A DNA stretch of 15,834 nucleotides from JANOBJ01 sp031411575. GTDB taxonomy: Bacteria; Pseudomonadota; Gammaproteobacteria; Burkholderiales; Burkholderiaceae_C. This document shows, piece by piece, positions 1-6,480 of the stretch. The notes below the pieces were generated by a model. It ran no database searches and was not told where the DNA came from. It saw only the letters and a program-made list of their open reading frames with translations. Made by a program: the position numbers and the translations under genes. How positions within the stretch are numbered: position 1 is the stretch's first letter; the number at the start of each line of letters is the position of its first letter. The stretch covers positions 1 through 15,834 of the forward strand of contig JANOBJ010000353.1 in assembly GCA_031411575.1 (NCBI GenBank). The letters run 5' to 3'.

Positions 1-285
1 GATGCCGGTGCCTTTTTGCGCCCAGGTGGCGACGTCGGACTGGCTGAAGCCCGATTCGAGCGCGCCGCCCGCGATGCCATTGACATTGCCAACCGAGCCG
101 TTGCTGGCCTGCGCTGTCACCACCACCTTGCCGGGCTGCGACACGGCGTTGGCGATCATGCCGCCCACCGGGTAGTAGGTGCCGGCAGTGCCGCCGGTGC
201 CGATACGAAAGAACTGCTGGGCCTGCGCGGCGCCCGCGAATGCGGTGGCGGCGACCAGCACGGTGACGATCTTCTTCAAACTCAT
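1..285 (-). CDS. TAXI-family TRAP transporter solute-binding protein (N-terminal part, cut by window edge)
   Basis: The first 95 codons read from the ATG at 285 down to base 1, and the frame is still open at the edge. The protein begins with a Sec-type signal peptide: MSLKK, then a hydrophobic stretch ending in AQA at about residue 22. The mature start has the pattern QFFRIGTGGTAGTYYPVGG. The GTGG-x-GTYYP-GG pattern is typical of TAXI receptors, the periplasmic binding subunits of TRAP transporters, which capture carboxylate-type solutes for a fused DctQM permease. A good ribosome binding site (AGGAG, 292-296) lies 6 bases before the ATG. The rest of the protein and any permease gene are outside the window. 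The substrate cannot be told. It is a separate unit from hslR upstream, with 244 bases between them. Family assignment is confident; ligand unknown. Confidence 0.85.
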   Translation of the reverse strand, partial: MSLKKIVTVLVAATAFAGAAQAQQFFRIGTGGTAGTYYPVGGMIANAVSQPGKVVVTAQASNGSVGNVNGIAGGALESGFSQSDVATWAQKGTGI

Positions 286-481
286 GACAAATCTCCTGCA
301 GGGTTCACTGCGCAAATGCAAACGGCCAGTACAGCACAGACGGTGTGCGCCTGCCATAGTGAAAGCCCCAAGCATGAAGTGTTCCAGCGGCGTGGTTGGC
401 CCTGGTGCGCTGCGGCCAGGACCGGCCTGCGACACCGAATTCAAAGCCAAATCATGCTCTGGTCGTCATCGGGTGGTCATA

Positions 482-506
482 GTTTGCTATAAACATAATA
501 GCAAAC
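482..506. repeat. Perfect 9-bp inverted repeat in the gap between hslR and the TAXI gene
   Basis: GTTTGCTAT (482-490) is followed by a 7-base spacer and its exact complement ATAGCAAAC (498-506). The AT-rich palindrome stands out from the GC-rich surroundings. It lies 24 bases downstream of the hslR stop and about 200 bases upstream of the TAXI start. It could be the end of the tctDE-hslR transcript, but no T-run follows it on the minus strand, so it is a poor intrinsic terminator. It could equally be a short interspersed palindrome or a protein binding site. The rest of the 286-529 gap shows only the TAXI ribosome binding site; I see no convincing -35/-10 pair. Confidence 0.5.
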
Positions 507-529
507 GGCTTGCCGACCCGGTGGCGGGC

Positions 530-994
530 TCAATCGTCGGTCGACGCGCTCCAGCGGCTGTTCCACTCGCGCGTGCGCTGCAGGTCGCGGCGGTCGCGCT
601 TGGTCGGGCGGCCTTGCTCAATTGCCAGCGCGGGTTCGGGCGCAATACGACGTTGCAGCGCCGCCGCTTCGCGCGTCGCGACGGAAGCTTCAGTTTCGCG
701 GTACAGCAGTTGCGCTTGCGGCGCCGGGCCGCGCAGGCCGCTCAGGGCCAGCACGACAATGGTGCGGGTGACGGCTTCGCGCCGCAGCTCGACCGTGTCG
801 CCGGGCTTGACCTCACGTGCCGGCTTGGCCTCCACGCCATTGACGCGCACGCGGCCCTTGCCGATTTCTTCGGTGGCGAGCGAGCGGGTCTTGTAGAACC
901 TCGCGGCCCATAGCCATTTGTCCAGTCGCAGCCTCTCGTTTCCGTGGGCCGCACTGTTTGCGACATTCGGGCTCGGCTGCGCAGGCCTACGCAT
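530..994 (-). CDS. hslR: Hsp15-like ribosome-associated S4-domain RNA-binding protein
   Basis: The product has 154 residues. Residues about 22-90 form an S4 RNA-binding domain starting RLRLDKWLWAARFYKTRSLA, nearly identical to the Hsp15 signature. It continues with GRVRVNG and a basic tail (RPTKRDRRDLQRTRE) typical of Hsp15. Known Hsp15 binds 50S subunits carrying stalled peptidyl-tRNA after heat shock and helps recycle them. The family is usually about 130 residues; this copy has some 20 extra N-terminal residues (MRRPAQPSPNVANSAAHGNE) of low-complexity character. The ATG at 994 is the only ATG, GTG or TTG in frame upstream of the domain, and it has only a weak GGGG upstream. It overlaps the stop of the mini-ORF at 987-1037, which begins on the tctE stop, so translation may depend on coupling. 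The start codon also lies in an arm of an 11-bp inverted repeat. Function confident; exact N-terminus uncertain. Confidence 0.88.
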   Translation of the reverse strand: MRRPAQPSPNVANSAAHGNERLRLDKWLWAARFYKTRSLATEEIGKGRVRVNGVEAKPAREVKPGDTVELRREAVTRTIVVLALSGLRGPAPQAQLLYRETEASVATREAAALQRRIAPEPALAIEQGRPTKRDRRDLQRTREWNSRWSASTDD

Positions 995-1003
995 GTCGCA
1001 AAC
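956..1003. repeat. 11-bp perfect inverted repeat enclosing the hslR start
   Basis: GTTTGCGACAT at 956-966 and its exact complement ATGTCGCAAAC at 993-1003 are separated by 26 bases. On the hslR mRNA the upstream arm contains the first two bases of the ATG at 994, so a folded transcript would hide the start codon and the weak GGGG stretch just before it. It may instead be the palindrome of a small inserted element, because it lies between two copies of the DKWLW coding segment. Confidence 0.6.
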
Positions 1004-1037
1004 CCCATAGCCATTTGTCGATACGCAGTTTTTCCAT
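987..1037 (-). pseudogene. 16-codon mini-ORF duplicating the Hsp15 N-terminus (relict start or coupling leader)
   Basis: The frame reads MEKLRIDKWLWGLRHA and then TAG. Its first 11 residues match the S4-domain start of hslR just downstream (RLRLDKWLWAARF). At DNA level the 16-base block 1004-1019 repeats exactly at 907-922, 97 bases away, with weaker similarity on one flank (CGCAG at both 1024-1028 and 927-931). Because 97 is not a multiple of three, the two copies are in different frames. Its ATG shares one base with the tctE stop (TGATG), and its TAG comes 2 bases after the hslR ATG (ATGCGTAG). Two readings are possible: the original hslR start left behind after an insertion or recombination, or a translated leader that passes ribosomes from tctE to hslR. 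The similarity is seen directly; the history is inference. Confidence 0.6.
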
Positions 1038-2458
1038 CAACCTGCATTCTGTACCAGCGGCAGCCGCACGGTGGCGTCCAGGCCAGCCACGTGGCCCAGC
1101 GCTTCGCGGTTGTCCAGGCTGATGCTGCCGCCCAGCGCGTGCACGATCTCCAGGCAGATCGCCAGGCCCAGCCCCGAACCGCTGCGCACATCGCCGGCTG
1201 AAAACGGCTGGAACAGGCGATGGCGCAGCTCCTCGCTGATGCCCGGGCCCGAGTCAGCCACCACCAGCGCCACATGGCGGGCATCGGTCACGATCCGGAC
1301 GTTCAGCGTGCCGCCAGTGGGCGTGTGGCGGATCGCGTTGTGCAGCAGGTTGCGCGCCAGTTCGCGCACGCTCCAGTCGTGCGCGCGCACGGGGGCCGGC
1401 GCGGTGCTGATGTCGAAATCGAGGTCCTTGTCGGCGATCAGTGGCGAAAGATCGAGCGCCACCGCGCGCACCACCTCGTCCAGACGCACGACGCCGACAT
1501 CGGCCTGGTGTCGCAGTTGCTCCACCTTGGCGAGCGCCAGCATCTGGTTGGCCAGCAGGGTCGCGCGGTCCACGGTGTCGTTGATCTCGGCCAGCGCCTG
1601 GCGCGGCTCCACATCACCATGCAAGGCCGATTGAACCTGGGTCTTCAGCACCGCCAGCGGTGTGCGCAACTGATGCGAGGTGTCGCGCACAAAGCGCTTT
1701 TGGTGATCGAGCAGGTGCTGCAGGCGCGTCATGACGCCGTTAGTGGCCTCGACCAGGGGCGCCAGCTCGCGCGGCGTGCCGGGCGCGGCGATGGGCGTCA
1801 GGTCGCCTTCGGGCCGGGCCTTGAGCGCGTTGCTCAGGGCGCGTACCGGGCGAATGGCGCGCTGCACCACCAGCACCACCACCGCTGCAATCACCAGCAC
1901 CAGCACTGCCTGGCGCCACAGGGTGTCGAACAGCACCTGGCGGGCCAGCGTGCGGCGCAGTTCCAGCGTTTCGGCCACCTGCACCACCGCCATGCCACGG
2001 CCACGTTCGCTCACCACGGGCTGCAACAGCACGGCTACGCGCACCGCCTCGTTGCGGTAGCTGTCGTCGTAAAAGTCCACCAGCGCAGCGTAGGCCGTTC
2101 GGTCCGGGATGCGGCCACGCCAGAACGGCAGCTCGGCAAAGCCCGACACCATCTCGCCCTCGCGGCTGGACACGCGGTAGAACATGCGGCTCTGGTTGTC
2201 AGCCTCGAACGCTTCCAGCGCCGAATAGGGCACAGTGGCGCGCAACACGGCGGCTTCGTCATAGCCCTCCACATCAAGCTGCTCGCCAATCGACTTGGCC
2301 GATGCCAGCAGCGTGCGGTCATACGCCGTGTTGACCGCTTTCAGGGCCTGGCGGTAAATGCTCACTGTGTTGACCACAACGAAAAGAACCACCGGGATGA
2401 GGATCCCGAGCAGCAGTGTGCGCCTGAGCGAGACAGGACGCGCTTGCGCCGCCGTCAT
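1037..2458 (-). CDS. tctE: TctE-like sensor histidine kinase
   Basis: The product has 473 residues. A transmembrane segment at about 14-34 and a second at about 184-199 frame a roughly 150-residue periplasmic sensor domain. A HAMP-like linker follows. The dimerisation and phosphoacceptor segment has H262 in DTSHQLRTPLAVL. The ATPase domain shows the N box (NLLHNAIRHTP, N374), G1 (DSGPGI, 402-407) and G2 (GSGLGLAI, 427-434), so all catalytic motifs are present. The start overlaps the tctD stop by 4 bases (ATGA), so the pair is co-translated. The TctE name rests on architecture and on the divergent tctCBA genes; in known systems TctE/TctD induce tricarboxylate uptake when citrate-like substrates are present. 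The actual ligand here could be another carboxylate. The stop codon overlaps the mini-ORF ahead of hslR. Confidence 0.88.
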   Translation of the reverse strand: MTAAQARPVSLRRTLLLGILIPVVLFVVVNTVSIYRQALKAVNTAYDRTLLASAKSIGEQLDVEGYDEAAVLRATVPYSALEAFEADNQSRMFYRVSSREGEMVSGFAELPFWRGRIPDRTAYAALVDFYDDSYRNEAVRVAVLLQPVVSERGRGMAVVQVAETLELRRTLARQVLFDTLWRQAVLVLVIAAVVVLVVQRAIRPVRALSNALKARPEGDLTPIAAPGTPRELAPLVEATNGVMTRLQHLLDHQKRFVRDTSHQLRTPLAVLKTQVQSALHGDVEPRQALAEINDTVDRATLLANQMLALAKVEQLRHQADVGVVRLDEVVRAVALDLSPLIADKDLDFDISTAPAPVRAHDWSVRELARNLLHNAIRHTPTGGTLNVRIVTDARHVALVVADSGPGISEELRHRLFQPFSAGDVRSGSGLGLAICLEIVHALGGSISLDNREALGHVAGLDATVRLPLVQNAG

Positions 2459-3135
2459 GCCTCGGCCTTCAGCAGATAGCCCAGCCCGCGCAGCGTCATG
2501 AGCGTCACGCCGGTGTGCGCGAGCTTTTTGCGCAGGCGGTACACCACGACCTCAATCGCCTCGTATTGCACGTCGGCCTCACCGGGAAACACCAGCTCGA
2601 AGAGTTTTTCTTTCGACACCGCGTGCCCGGGCTTGACGATCAGGGCCTGCAGCAGCGCCTGCTCGCGCGGCGTGAGCTCCAGCACAACGCCTTGCCGATA
2701 GAATGCTCCGCTCTCTTTTTCATAGCTAAGTTCACCCAGCTGAAGCGGACCTGGAGCACTTTCGACTCCAAAAGGGGTGCGTCGGCGGGTCAGGGCGCGC
2801 AAGCGGGCTTCCAGCTCGTCCAGGTCGAACGGTTTGGGCAGGTAGTCGTCAGCGCCCGTGTTCAGGCCGATCACCCGGTCGCCCACGGTGCCTCGGGCGG
2901 TCAGGATCAGCACCGGCGTGACCTGGCCTTCGCGGCGCGCCTTCTCCAGCACCTGCAAGCCGTCGAGCCCGGGCAGGGTCAGGTCCAGCACTACCACGTC
3001 GGGTGGGCTGGCCAGCCACTGGTGCAATGCGGCGACGCCATCGCCACAGGCCTGCACCGTCATGCCGCGGCGCGACAGGGCGCGTTGCAGCGTGGCCTGC
3101 ATCGCGGGGTCATCTTCAACCAGGAGTACTTTCAC
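2455..3135 (-). CDS. tctD: TctD-like OmpR/PhoB-family response regulator
   Basis: The product has 226 residues from a GTG start at 3135. The receiver domain starts MKVLLVEDDPAM, with acidic residues at 8-9, phosphoacceptor D51 in VVLDLTLPGLDG, and K101 in YLPKPFD. A winged-helix DNA-binding domain covers about 130-224, including LTPREQALL and IEVVVYRLRKKL, and ends in the LRGLGYLL pattern typical of OmpR-type regulators. The frame stays open up to 3288, but residues before KVLLVEDD do not belong to the fold and would extend to the tctC start, so GTG 3135 is chosen even though its upstream region has no good Shine-Dalgarno sequence. It is co-translated with the kinase gene (ATGA) and divergent from tctC. 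It probably activates tctCBA, possibly through the direct repeat at 3221-3238. Confidence 0.88.
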   Translation of the reverse strand: MKVLLVEDDPAMQATLQRALSRRGMTVQACGDGVAALHQWLASPPDVVVLDLTLPGLDGLQVLEKARREGQVTPVLILTARGTVGDRVIGLNTGADDYLPKPFDLDELEARLRALTRRRTPFGVESAPGPLQLGELSYEKESGAFYRQGVVLELTPREQALLQALIVKPGHAVSKEKLFELVFPGEADVQYEAIEVVVYRLRKKLAHTGVTLMTLRGLGYLLKAEA

Positions 3136-3220
3136 GGGGCAGCGAGGGCAGGGTGCGAGCGGGCAAACGGTGGAGGGGCGGAAACGGCACCAGACATTAG
3201 CACTTTCCCCAATGCCTGCG

Positions 3221-3238
3221 GACAGCCGTTTGACAGCC
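3221..3238. promoter_or_regulatory. Candidate TctD operator (7-4-7 direct repeat)
   Basis: GACAGCC occurs at 3221-3227 and again at 3232-3238, an 11-bp period with a 4-base spacer. On the other strand this reads GGCTGTC-AAAC-GGCTGTC, close in layout to the known Pho box (two CTGTCAT-type heptamers 11 bp apart). OmpR/PhoB-family regulators bind such tandem heptamers as head-to-tail dimers. It is the only such repeat I see in the 152-base gap between tctD and tctC. A TAATGT hexamer on the minus strand (3199-3194) could be a -10 for tctD. I could not place a convincing -10 for tctC. The binding assignment is inference. Confidence 0.5.
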
Positions 3239-3287
3239 ATCGAGCGCATGATCGCGGGTGTTGTTCCAATTTTCCCAGGAGACTGCA

Positions 3288-4247
3288 ATGCGTCGTGATA
3301 CTTTCCTCAAATCGATGGCTGCGCTCGCGGCCGTGGGCGGCCTGCCACTGTCGGCCCGCGCCAGTGCGAGCATCAAGATGATGATCCCCGCCAACCCAGG
3401 CGGTGGCTGGGACACCACCGGCCGCGCACTGGGCAAGGCCATGCAGGACGCCGGCGTGGCGTCTTCGGTCAGCTATGACAACAAGGGCGGCGCCGCCGGC
3501 GCCATTGGTCTGGCCCAGTTTGTCAACGGCAGCAAGGGCGACCCGAACGCCATGATGGTGATGGGCGCTGTCATGCTCGGCGGCATCATCACCAGCAAGC
3601 CGCCGGTCACCGTGACGCAGGCCACCGCCATTGCGCGCCTGACCAGCGAATACAACGTGTTCGTGCTGCCCGCCAGTTCGCCTTTCAAGACCATGAAGGA
3701 CGTGGTCGAGCAGCTCAAGAAAGACCCGGGCAGCGTGAAATGGGGCGGCGGTTCTCGCGGTTCCACCGAACACATTGCCGCGGCGATGATCGCGCGCGAA
3801 GTCGGCGTTGACCCGGCCAAGATCAACTACGTCGCTTTCCGTGGGGGCGGCGAAGCCACCGCAGCCATCCTCGGCGGCAACGTCACGATCGGCGGCAGCG
3901 GCTACAGCGAGTTTGCCGAGTACATCAATACCGGCAAGATGAAACCTGTGGGCGTCACGTCAGGCACGCGCTTGAAGGGCATCGCCGTGCCAACCCTCAA
4001 AGAGCAGGGCATCAATGTGGAAATCGGCAACTGGCGCGGCGTCTATGCGGCGCCTGGCATCACGCCTGAGCAGCGCAAGGCGCTGACCGATATCGTGCTC
4101 AAGGCCGTCAAATCCAAAGCCTGGACCGAGGCGCTTGAGAAGAACGGCTGGACGCCCGCCGTCATGGCCGGTGCCGATTTCGAGAAGTTTGTGGATGACG
4201 AATTTGCCAGCCTGCGCGCCACGATGGTCAAGTCCGGGATGATCTGA
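3288..4247 (+). CDS. tctC: TctC / Bug-family tripartite tricarboxylate transporter substrate-binding protein
   Basis: The product has 319 residues and is a periplasmic receptor of the tripartite tricarboxylate transporter (TTT) family. The signal peptide covers about residues 1-25 (MRRDTFLKSMAALAAVGG, then LSARA). The RR-x-x-FLK start resembles a twin-arginine motif with one extra residue, so Sec or Tat export is possible. The mature protein opens with IKMMIPANPGGGWDTTGRALG, the conserved loop by which Bug proteins bind a carboxylate of the ligand. The ATG at 3288 is chosen over the in-frame ATG at 3258 because it has AGGAG (3277-3281) at good spacing and starts the signal peptide. It is followed by a hairpin, then tctB and tctA. 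Likely ligand: citrate or another di- or tricarboxylate; the sequence does not fix which. Confidence 0.92.
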   Translation: MRRDTFLKSMAALAAVGGLPLSARASASIKMMIPANPGGGWDTTGRALGKAMQDAGVASSVSYDNKGGAAGAIGLAQFVNGSKGDPNAMMVMGAVMLGGIITSKPPVTVTQATAIARLTSEYNVFVLPASSPFKTMKDVVEQLKKDPGSVKWGGGSRGSTEHIAAAMIAREVGVDPAKINYVAFRGGGEATAAILGGNVTIGGSGYSEFAEYINTGKMKPVGVTSGTRLKGIAVPTLKEQGINVEIGNWRGVYAAPGITPEQRKALTDIVLKAVKSKAWTEALEKNGWTPAVMAGADFEKFVDDEFASLRATMVKSGMI

Positions 4248-4261
4248 TGATCTGACGGTGC

Positions 4262-4294
4262 CCAGCCGGGGCAGCGAATCGCTGCCCCGGCTGG
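4262..4294 (+). promoter_or_regulatory. Strong mRNA hairpin between tctC and tctB
   Basis: A 16-base arm (4262-4277, CCAGCCGGGGCAGCGA) and its exact complement (4279-4294) are separated by one base, giving about 14 closed base pairs around a small loop. There is no adjacent T-run; the nearest, TTTT, is about 11 bases further on. It is therefore more likely a stabiliser or partial terminator than a full stop. Such a hairpin after a binding-protein gene is a known way to keep receptor mRNA more abundant than permease mRNA. Confidence 0.65.
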
Positions 4295-4354
4295 GGTGAA
4301 TCCAGTTTTGCTGCTGGCGCATGCCGCGACCCAGCCCGCTTCTGGGGGACAACA

Positions 4355-4867
4355 ATGACAAAACAAGTGCCCACATCCCTGCTGCAAGCCCTGATCGGAA
4401 TCGGCGCCCTGCTGGTGGGCGGCGCGATGGCTTTTGGCGCCACCACGATTTCAACCGAAGCTGGGTATGGCGGCGTAGGCCCGAACTTCCTGCCCTGGGT
4501 GGTATCGATCGCGCTCATGGCCTGCGGTGCCTGGATGGTGTTCGAAGCGCTGACGGGTGGCTTTCGCAACATGGAAGAGCCTTCCGGAGCGCCCAGCGGC
4601 GACTGGGTCGGCTTTGCCTGGGTATCCACCGGACTGCTGGCCAATGCGGCACTGATCAACTCGCTGGGCTTCATCCTGAGTTGCACGCTGTGTTTTGTGC
4701 TGGCGGTTCAGGGCTTTCGCGGCGCCACCGGCAAGCCTGACCGGCGCATCGGCACCTGGCTGCGCGATGCAGCCACGGGCGCGGTGATTGCGGCTCCCGT
4801 GTACTGGATGTTCACCCAACTGCTCGCCATCAACCTGCCCGGGTTGACCCGCACCGGCTGGCTCTAG
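4355..4867 (+). CDS. tctB: TctB small membrane subunit of the tripartite tricarboxylate transporter
   Basis: The product has 170 residues with four predicted membrane helices: about 10-30 (ALIGIGALLVGGAMAFGA), 45-65 (FLPWVVSIALMACGAWMVFEAL), 85-120 as a pair through SLGFILSCTLCFVLAV, and 140-158 (AVIAAPVYWMFTQLLAINL). Length, low conservation and position between tctC and tctA fit the DctQ-like TctB family, which forms the membrane complex with TctA. The motif GGVGPNFLPWVV near the first loop is typical of TctB (G-x-GP-x-x-FP). A GGGGGA sequence precedes the ATG. The tctC-tctB gap of 107 bases holds the hairpin at 4262-4294. Identification rests on pattern plus context. Confidence 0.88.
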   Translation: MTKQVPTSLLQALIGIGALLVGGAMAFGATTISTEAGYGGVGPNFLPWVVSIALMACGAWMVFEALTGGFRNMEEPSGAPSGDWVGFAWVSTGLLANAALINSLGFILSCTLCFVLAVQGFRGATGKPDRRIGTWLRDAATGAVIAAPVYWMFTQLLAINLPGLTRTGWL

Positions 4868-4877
4868 GAAGAATTCC

Positions 4878-6377
4878 ATGGAAACCCTGAACCTGCTGTT
4901 GGGCGGCTTCGCCACCGCTGCCACACCCATCAACCTGATGTGGGCCTTTCTGGGCTGCGTGATCGGTACCGCGGTGGGCGTGCTGCCGGGCATCGGCCCG
5001 GCGGTGGCCGTGGCGATGCTGCTGCCCATCACGGTGAAGGTCGAGGCAACGGCTTCGATGATCTTCTTTGCCGGGATCTACTACGGTGCGATGTACGGGG
5101 GCTCCACCACCTCCATCCTGCTCAACACGCCGGGCGAATCAGGGTCCATGGTCACGGCCATGGAAGGCAACAAGATGGCCAAGAACGGGCGCGCGGGCGC
5201 GGCGCTGGCCACGGCAGCCATCGGCTCGTTCGTGGCCGGCACCATCGCCACCGTGCTGGTGACGTTCTTTGCGCCTTTCGTGGCCGAGTACGCGGTGCGC
5301 CTCGGGCCGCCCGAATACTTCCTGCTGATGGTGCTGGCCTTCACAACAGTGAGCGCTGTGCTGGGCAAGAGCACCCTGCGCGGATTGACGGCGCTGTTCG
5401 TCGGCCTGGCCATCGGGCTCGTGGGCATTGACCAGATATCCGCCCAGGCGCGCTATACCGGCGGCGTGCCGGAGTTCATGGACGGCATTGAGGTGGTGCT
5501 GATTGCGGTGGGCCTGTTTGCCGTGGGCGAAGCCCTGTATGGCGTGCTGTACGAGGGCCGCGTGGTGGAGAGTGCCAACCGCATGAGCAAGGTGCACATG
5601 ACGCGCCTGGAGTGGAAGCGTTCGTGGCCGGCCTGGCTGCGCGCCACCTTCATCGGGTTTCCCTTTGGAACCATCCCGGCAGGCGGCTCCGAGATCCCGA
5701 CTTTCCTGAGCTATGCAGCCGAGAAAAAACTCTCCAAACACAAGGAAGAATTCGGCACAACGGGCGCCATCGAGGGCGTGGCCGGCCCAGAAGCCGCCAA
5801 CAATGCCGCCATCACCGCCACCCTGATCCCGCTGCTCACGCTGGGCATCCCGACCTCCAACACCACTGCCATCCTGCTGGGTGCGTTCCAGAACTACGGC
5901 ATCCAGCCGGGGCCGCAACTGTTCCAGACGTCTTCCGCGCTGGTATGGGCGCTGATCGCGTCGCTGTATATCGGCAATGTGATGCTGCTCATCCTCAACC
6001 TGCCGTTGATCGGCCTGTGGGTCAAGCTTCTGAAGATCCCCAAACCGCAGCTCTATGCCGGCATCCTGATTTTCTCGACGGTCGGCGTATATGGCATGCG
6101 TCAGAGCGCGTTTGACCTGGTGCTGCTGTACGTCATCGGCCTGCTGGGCGTGTTGATGCGGCGGTATGACTTTCCGACCGCGCCGGTGGTGGTGGGCATG
6201 ATTCTCGGGCCACTGGCCGAAGCCCAGATGCGCAACGCACTGTCCATCGGTGAAGGCAAGTGGTCGATCTTCCTGCAGCGCCCAATGTCGATCACCCTGT
6301 TGATCGTGGTCGTGCTGGTGCTGGTGTTGCCGCGTCTGGCCAAGGTCTGGGGCCAGCGGCGGGAGCGCCTGGCCTAA
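4878..6377 (+). CDS. tctA: TctA large membrane subunit of the tripartite tricarboxylate transporter
   Basis: The product has 499 residues, the usual TctA length, with around 11-12 hydrophobic segments. The first half carries GVLPGIGPAVAVAMLLP (34-50) and GIYYGAMYGGSTTSILLNTPGE (66-87). The second half repeats the plan with FPFGTIPAGGSEIPTFLSY and LTLGIPTSNTTAILLGAF. These re-entrant-loop motifs mark the TctA/DUF112 family, which moves the solute delivered by TctC using an ion gradient. The gene follows tctB by 10 bases, with AGGAAGA as ribosome binding site. The gene appears intact, completing a tctCBA set under probable TctDE control. Confidence 0.93.
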   Translation: METLNLLLGGFATAATPINLMWAFLGCVIGTAVGVLPGIGPAVAVAMLLPITVKVEATASMIFFAGIYYGAMYGGSTTSILLNTPGESGSMVTAMEGNKMAKNGRAGAALATAAIGSFVAGTIATVLVTFFAPFVAEYAVRLGPPEYFLLMVLAFTTVSAVLGKSTLRGLTALFVGLAIGLVGIDQISAQARYTGGVPEFMDGIEVVLIAVGLFAVGEALYGVLYEGRVVESANRMSKVHMTRLEWKRSWPAWLRATFIGFPFGTIPAGGSEIPTFLSYAAEKKLSKHKEEFGTTGAIEGVAGPEAANNAAITATLIPLLTLGIPTSNTTAILLGAFQNYGIQPGPQLFQTSSALVWALIASLYIGNVMLLILNLPLIGLWVKLLKIPKPQLYAGILIFSTVGVYGMRQSAFDLVLLYVIGLLGVLMRRYDFPTAPVVVGMILGPLAEAQMRNALSIGEGKWSIFLQRPMSITLLIVVVLVLVLPRLAKVWGQRRERLA

Positions 6378-6414
6378 CCAGCCCCCACGCTTGCCACTGC
6401 GTGTGCTGCGCTTC

Positions 6415-6443
6415 CCCCCAAGGGGGCGCGTTTCGCCTTGGGG
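6415..6443. terminator. Palindromic G/C-rich repeat between convergent tctA and acyl-CoA synthetase genes
   Basis: CCCCC-AA-GGGGG (6415-6426) is itself a palindrome. In addition CCCCAA (6416-6421) pairs with TTGGGG (6438-6443), with GGCG/CGCC inside, so either strand can fold into a long stem. It lies in the 103-base gap between two convergent genes, where a bidirectional terminator is expected, but it has no T-run. The CTTCCCCC..AAGGGGG core recurs at 13580-13596, so this is probably a dispersed palindromic repeat that also acts as a transcript end. Confidence 0.5.
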
Positions 6444-6480
6444 CGGCCCGGCGGCGAAACCTGGCCCGGATTGAGTCTGG

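Noticed and set aside
300..345. A sigma-54 promoter for the TAXI gene on the minus strand (TGGCC...TTTGC)
   Set aside because: The GG-GC spacing is not 10 bases, so the element would not be recognised.
179..913. Plus-strand frame spanning the TAXI upstream region and hslR
   Set aside because: It runs antisense to both genes and its product is low-complexity Arg/Ala-rich sequence.
3230..3235. TTGACA as a -35 for tctC
   Set aside because: No acceptable -10 is found 16-18 bases downstream, and the hexamer overlaps the candidate TctD operator.
3136..3288. 51-residue N-terminal extension of TctD
   Set aside because: Receiver domains begin at KVLLVEDD. The extension would fill the whole promoter region up to the tctC start and is not protein-like.
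1220..3381. Long plus-strand open frames (1220-2479, 2515-3381) opposite tctE and tctD
   Set aside because: They mirror confident two-component genes in GC-rich DNA and give His/Arg/Gln-rich sequence with no recognisable fold.
4236..4255. Tandem GATGATCT repeat at the tctC stop codon
   Set aside because: Only two short units, easily explained by chance; no functional reading.
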